A stretch of 17,817 nucleotides of DNA from Myxococcales bacterium (lineage in GTDB: Bacteria; Myxococcota_A; Polyangia; Polyangiales; Houyiibacteriaceae). Positions within the stretch are counted from its first letter, which is position 1. The number at the start of each line of letters is the position of its first letter. A program made the translations under genes and the position numbers. The notes below the pieces were generated by a model that saw only the letters and a list, made by a program, of their open reading frames with translations, made no database searches and was not told where the DNA came from. Shown piece after piece: positions 16,673-17,817 of this stretch. Where the stretch lies: assembly GCA_020354595.1 (NCBI GenBank), contig CP070650.1, positions 1,742,633 through 1,760,449 on the forward strand. The letters run 5' to 3'.

Positions 16673-17817
16673 GGAGCCCCTCGCCAATCACCTCGTCCTC
16701 TGCGCTCGGGTTCGATGCGGCTAGCGTTCGAAGGGACTTTCCGGCGCTTCATCAGGACGTGCACGGAAAGCCGCTCGTCTATCTCGATAGCGCGGCAACG
16801 TCGTTGAAGCCCCAGGCCGTCATCGACGCGGTCCACGACGTGTACGCGAGGGATTGCGCCAATATCCACCGCGCCGTGCACCTTCTCTCGCAACGTGCCA
16901 CGGCCCGCTACGAAGAAGCCCGTGAGAAAGTGCGCGCCTTTCTGAACGCACAGAGGAAGACGGAAGTCGTGTTCACTCGGGGCACTACCGAGGCGATCAA
17001 TCTCGTGGCCCAGAGCTACGGAAGGACCGCGCTTCGCGAAGGCGACGAGGTGCTGGTCAGCGAGCTCGAGCATCACTCGAACATCGTGCCATGGCAGATC
17101 CTATGTCAGCAGACCGGCGCTCAGCTCGTCGTCGTGCCGATGACCGATCGGGGCGAGGTGCTCCGCGAGGCGTTCGAGGAAAAGCTGAGCGAACGCACCA
17201 AGATAGTGGGGCTCGCGCATGTGTCGAACGCCCTCGGCACGGTGCTTCCGGTCGCGGAGCTGATCACGCTTGCGCACGAACGAGGCGCCGTGGTGTTGCT
17301 CGACGGCGCCCAGGCCGTGTCTCACGTCGAGGTCGACATGAGGGCGCTCGATTGCGATTTCTACGCTTTCAGTGGGCACAAGCTCTACGGCCCGACCGGC
17401 ATCGGCGTGCTCTACGGTAAGGAGCACCTCCTCGAAGGGATGCCGCCGTATCAGAGCGGAGGCGATATGATTCGGTCCGTCTCCTTCGAAGAGACAATCT
17501 ACAACGACCTGCCCTACAAGTTCGAAGCGGGAACGCCGAACATCGCCGGCGCGATCGGGCTGGGCGCCGCGGTCGACTATTACCGCACCTTCGACCAGCA
17601 GGCGGTGCACGCGCACGAAACCCGGGTTCTCCGTTATGCCGCCGAAGCGCTCGAATCCGTTCCGGGTCTTCGGCTCGTGGGAACCGCACCGGGCAAGGTG
17701 TCGGCGCTGTCGTTCCTCATGGATGCCGCCCATCCCCACGACATCGGCACGATCGTCGACTCCGAGGGAGTGGCCATTCGCACCGGCCATCAATGCGCTC
17801 AACCGGTGATGGAGCAC
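16669..17817 (+). CDS. sufS: Cysteine desulfurase SufS, group II, partial (3' end beyond right edge)
   Basis: This PLP enzyme takes sulfur from cysteine and passes it as persulfide to the SUF scaffold, usually through SufE or SufU. GTG 16669 overlaps the sufD stop (GTGA) and has GGGAGG four bases upstream. 383 codons are visible, and the frame is open to the window end. Visible features are RRDFPAL, VYLDSAATSLKPQAVIDAV, FTRGTTEAINLVA, SELEHHSNIVPWQ, DGAQAVSH, FSGHKLYGPTGIGVLYG with PLP-lysine Lys238, the FEAGTPNIAGAIGL segment and RTGHQCAQPVM with catalytic Cys376. The short Cys loop marks group II, in contrast to the IscS-like enzyme upstream. About 20-30 residues should be missing at the C-terminus. 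A sufE, sufU or sufT-type gene may follow outside the window. Confidence 0.96.
   Translation, partial: MRSPSPITSSSALGFDAASVRRDFPALHQDVHGKPLVYLDSAATSLKPQAVIDAVHDVYARDCANIHRAVHLLSQRATARYEEAREKVRAFLNAQRKTEVVFTRGTTEAINLVAQSYGRTALREGDEVLVSELEHHSNIVPWQILCQQTGAQLVVVPMTDRGEVLREAFEEKLSERTKIVGLAHVSNALGTVLPVAELITLAHERGAVVLLDGAQAVSHVEVDMRALDCDFYAFSGHKLYGPTGIGVLYGKEHLLEGMPPYQSGGDMIRSVSFEETIYNDLPYKFEAGTPNIAGAIGLGAAVDYYRTFDQQAVHAHETRVLRYAAEALESVPGLRLVGTAPGKVSALSFLMDAAHPHDIGTIVDSEGVAIRTGHQCAQPVMEH

Noticed and set aside
15500..16687. Long leftward open frame (395 codons) opposite sufD, and a similar one opposite sufS
   Set aside because: Same explanation: the sense strand encodes clear SufD and SufS, and long antisense frames are common in GC-rich coding DNA.

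Overview
The window reads as a dense, GC-rich chromosomal segment of a free-living Gram-negative bacterium. Evidence for this is the lipoprotein with a lipobox, the exported hydrolase, the SUF machinery with an Rrf2 regulator, and the strong third-position G/C preference. The style of the orphan lipoprotein (a short signal peptide, then Cys-Ser-Val-Tyr-Asp, then an acidic cysteine-bearing body) reminds me of Myxococcota and related former Deltaproteobacteria; this lineage call is an inference. No phage, insertion sequence, CRISPR array, tRNA or rRNA was seen, and no gap between genes exceeds about 105 bases.

Layout. Positions 1-5041 hold a leftward set of four genes: a PEP-utilizing phosphotransferase with the domain order of rifampicin phosphotransferase and PEP synthase, a DUF1015 protein, a zinc-free medium-chain quinone oxidoreductase (4-base ATGA overlap with the DUF1015 gene), and an exported alpha/beta hydrolase cut by the left edge. 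Then comes a rightward luciferase-like flavin or F420 oxidoreductase (5123-6124). It converges on a leftward type I DAHP synthase (6165-7262), which opens aromatic amino acid biosynthesis. Divergent from the synthase, only 26 bases away, is a BASS-family transporter (7289-8248). Next is an orphan lipoprotein (8353-9585) behind a near-consensus sigma-70 promoter and a CRP-like palindrome.

From 9582 to the right edge the theme is iron-sulfur cluster assembly. A leftward pair encodes a group I cysteine desulfurase (IscS-like) and an A-type carrier (IscA/ErpA-like), with no iscU between them. After a two-domain universal stress protein and a PNPOx-fold flavoprotein comes a tightly coupled rightward operon: an Rrf2/IscR-type regulator, sufB, sufC, sufD and sufS (cut by the right edge). 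SufBCD is the scaffold and ATPase complex, SufS supplies sulfur, and the regulator probably senses Fe-S status through three cysteines.

The best regulatory finding is a 25-base palindrome at 12751-12775, between the PNPOx gene and the regulator gene. By my count it matches the E. coli IscR type 1 operator at 19 of 25 positions, which suggests autoregulation of the suf operon and possibly control of the divergent flavoprotein. I see no clearly new system. The least explained items are the CRP-site-linked lipoprotein, the iscS-iscA pair beside a complete suf operon, and the link between the Fe-S operator and the flavoprotein.
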